A stretch of 64,000 nt of DNA from positions 1,922,001 to 1,986,000 of the forward strand of contig CAXXKC010000003.1 of the NCBI GenBank assembly GCA_963674835.2, written 5' to 3'. A model generated the notes under the pieces. The model saw only the letters and a program-made list of their open reading frames with translations. It made no database searches and had not been told where the DNA came from. The stretch is from G963674835 sp963674835 (lineage in GTDB: Bacteria > Planctomycetota > Planctomycetia > Pirellulales > Thermoguttaceae). The position numbers were made by a program, and so were the translations under genes. Shown here in pieces: positions 62,775 to 64,000 of the stretch (position 1 is its first letter; each line of letters starts with the position of its first letter).

Positions 62775-63548
62775 ATGCCGCAGGACACCGCGGAACAGCT
62801 CACCGGCCAGATTGCCGTGGTGACGGGATCGTCGAGCGGGATCGGGCGGGCGATTGCGTTGGAGTTGGCGCTAGCCGGGGCCGATGTGCTCGTGCACGCG
62901 AGGCGAAATCGCCAGGGCGCCGAGCAGACGGCCGCCGAAGTCTGCCGCCTCGGTCGGCAAGCGCATGTGCACTTGGCCGATCTGGCTGATCCGGTGGAGC
63001 AGGACCGGTTGGCCCGCGCGGCGTGGGAGTGGCAGTCGGGCGTCGACATTTGGATCAACAACGCCGGGGCCGACATGCTAACGAGCGACGCGAGCCAGTG
63101 GTCGTTCGACGACCGGCTCGAGGCTTTGTGGAATGTGGACGTCGTGGGCACGATCCGCCTGTCGCGACAGATCGGCGCTCAGATGAAGCAAGGCCGTGGC
63201 GGCGTGATTATCAATATGGGTTGGGACGGCGCCGAGCGCGGGATGGGGGGCGACGGCGGAGAGCTGTTCGCCGCGGCCAAAGGGGCCGTGATCAGCTTCA
63301 CACGGAGCTTGGCGCGTTCGTTGGCCCCAAACGTTCGCGTGAACTGTCTGGCGCCGGGATGGATTCAGACGGCGTGGGGGCGGCAGGCGTCGCTTCAGTG
63401 GCAGGAGCGCGTGAAGCGCGAATCGCTGTTGGGGCGATGGGGAACGCCGGAGGAAGTGGCGCGTGTGGCGCGGTTCCTCGTTTCGGACGACGCGGCTTTT
63501 GTCACCGGCCAGGTGGTGCACGTCAACGGTGGATTCAATCACGGATAA
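62775..63548 (+). CDS. SDR-family oxidoreductase with altered catalytic residues
   Basis: The ATG at 62775 gives 257 residues, normal for a classical SDR. It has the NAD(P) motif VVTGSSSGIGRAIA, ADLADP, WINNAGADM (NNAG, 95-98) and the C-terminal PEEVARVARFLVSDDAAFVTGQ and HVNGGF. The active-site segment reads GELFAAAKGAV: the usual YxxxK is FxxxK (Phe165, Lys169), and the usual Ser position in IINMGWDGA is not Ser. The fold is intact but classical dehydrogenase chemistry would be impaired. It ends just before a chorismate-binding gene, and a role with folate or pteridine metabolism is only suggested by that neighbour. Confidence 0.83.
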   Translation: MPQDTAEQLTGQIAVVTGSSSGIGRAIALELALAGADVLVHARRNRQGAEQTAAEVCRLGRQAHVHLADLADPVEQDRLARAAWEWQSGVDIWINNAGADMLTSDASQWSFDDRLEALWNVDVVGTIRLSRQIGAQMKQGRGGVIINMGWDGAERGMGGDGGELFAAAKGAVISFTRSLARSLAPNVRVNCLAPGWIQTAWGRQASLQWQERVKRESLLGRWGTPEEVARVARFLVSDDAAFVTGQVVHVNGGFNHG

Positions 63549-63554
63549 GTTGCT

Positions 63555-64000
63555 GTGCCTCTGAGCGACTCCGACGCGCCGACCGTCGTGGAGGAAATCT
63601 GGCCGGCGCCGGAGCCTTGTGATGCTCTAGAGCGTTGCTGCGGGCTGCCCCACTGTCTGTTGCTGGACAGTGCCATGCGCCATGCCAGCCTCGGGCGATA
63701 CTCGTTCTTGGCCGTCGATCCGTTCGATTACGTGGAAGTGGGCGTCGACGGGCCCGACGCGTTGGAACTGCTGGCGCGGCGCATGGGCGAGTTGCCGGCT
63801 GTGCCGATACGGGAGTTGCCGCCGTTTCAGGGCGGGGCCGCGGGGTTGTGGGGTTACGATTTGGGCCGGCAGTGGGAGCGACTTCCGACGGCCGCCATCG
63901 ATGAGTTTCGCATGCCGGCCATGGCCGTCGGCCTGTACGATTTGGTTCTGGCGTGGGACCACGTGGCCGATCGGGCGTGGATCGTTTCGCAGGGGTTTCC
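63555..64000 (+). CDS. chorismate-binding PabB/TrpE-family protein, N-terminal part
   Basis: The frame opens at GTG 63555, six bases after the SDR stop, and runs to the window edge without a stop. It reads LPHCLLLDSAMRHASLGRYS, FLAVDP and PFQGGAAGLWGYDLGRQWE, the N-terminal signature of anthranilate synthase component I and aminodeoxychorismate synthase (LGRYSF, FxGGxxGxxGYD). The catalytic chorismate-binding domain should follow outside the window. PabB (folate) seems more likely than TrpE because of the PFQGG-type motif, but this is not settled. The start has a weak ribosome site, so coupling to the SDR is possible. Confidence 0.85.
   Translation, partial: MPLSDSDAPTVVEEIWPAPEPCDALERCCGLPHCLLLDSAMRHASLGRYSFLAVDPFDYVEVGVDGPDALELLARRMGELPAVPIRELPPFQGGAAGLWGYDLGRQWERLPTAAIDEFRMPAMAVGLYDLVLAWDHVADRAWIVSQGF

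Noticed and set aside
1..64000. tRNA, rRNA, tmRNA, RNase P RNA, CRISPR array or transposase genes
   Set aside because: No cloverleaf or conserved RNA words were noticed, no evenly spaced repeats were present, and no transposase motif was found. A covariance-model scan could still find a diverged RNA.

Overview
The window looks like a planctomycete chromosome, most likely from the Pirellulales or a close relative. The evidence is a DUF1559-type pseudopilin with a G^FTLVE cleavage site, a long locus of pseudopilins and type II secretion/type IV pilus motor genes, many Tat- or Sec-exported sugar-related proteins, an FG-GAP/VCBS repeat protein, planctomycete-type outer-membrane barrels, and two families of short hairpin-forming dispersed repeats. 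Composition is GC-rich and gene density moderate. Many genes start at GTG or TTG behind a purine-rich Shine-Dalgarno site. No rRNA, tRNA, CRISPR array, prophage or transposase gene was found.

Layout. 1-5 kb: the C-terminal part of an S46 serine peptidase, then a tight operon of a GntR/LacI-type regulator, a Gfo/Idh/MocA dehydrogenase and an exported sugar-phosphate-isomerase-like TIM barrel. 5-14 kb: exported FG-GAP and aldolase-like proteins, a SnoaL-like protein, an RPG-repeat TPR protein, a quinone-oxidoreductase-like enzyme and a zinc-ribbon membrane protein. 14.8-20 kb: an RpoD-like sigma factor with a clear terminator, an exported esterase-like hydrolase, a cobalamin riboswitch leading into a DUF1559 pseudopilin gene, and a divergent shikimate-dehydrogenase homologue. 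20-27 kb: an accessory-looking stretch with an Imm11-like protein, a membrane protein, a PHP-family exported protein, a porin and several dispersed repeats. 27-30 kb: a GH36 alpha-galactosidase-like enzyme and an MtfA-family metallopeptidase.

30-47 kb: ten minus-strand genes, in transcription order PilB-like ATPase, PilT, a second PilB/GspE, PilC/GspF, two GspG-like pseudopilins, GspH-like, GspI/PilV-like, a 1624-residue GspK/PilX-like protein and a GspJ-like pseudopilin. Together they encode the cytoplasmic motors, inner-membrane platform and fibre subunits of a secretion or pilus machine. No secretin or prepilin peptidase is present here.

47-64 kb: a barrel protein, pterin-4a-carbinolamine dehydratase, SlyX, a lone response regulator, purH and trpC, a small acidic protein and an HD-domain protein, a histidine-kinase-like protein whose H-box histidine is tyrosine, a rhodanese lipoprotein, a second barrel protein, two Cys/Met-metabolism PLP enzymes, a glycine-zipper lipoprotein, an SDR-fold protein without the catalytic tyrosine, and the start of a PabB/TrpE-type gene that runs off the window.

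The observations most worth following are the cobalamin riboswitch that appears to control a pseudopilin-like gene, the CTAG-ended MITE-like repeat family in short and long forms, the giant GspK-like protein, and the two enzyme-fold proteins that have lost a signature catalytic residue. All product calls come from reading the sequence, without database searches.
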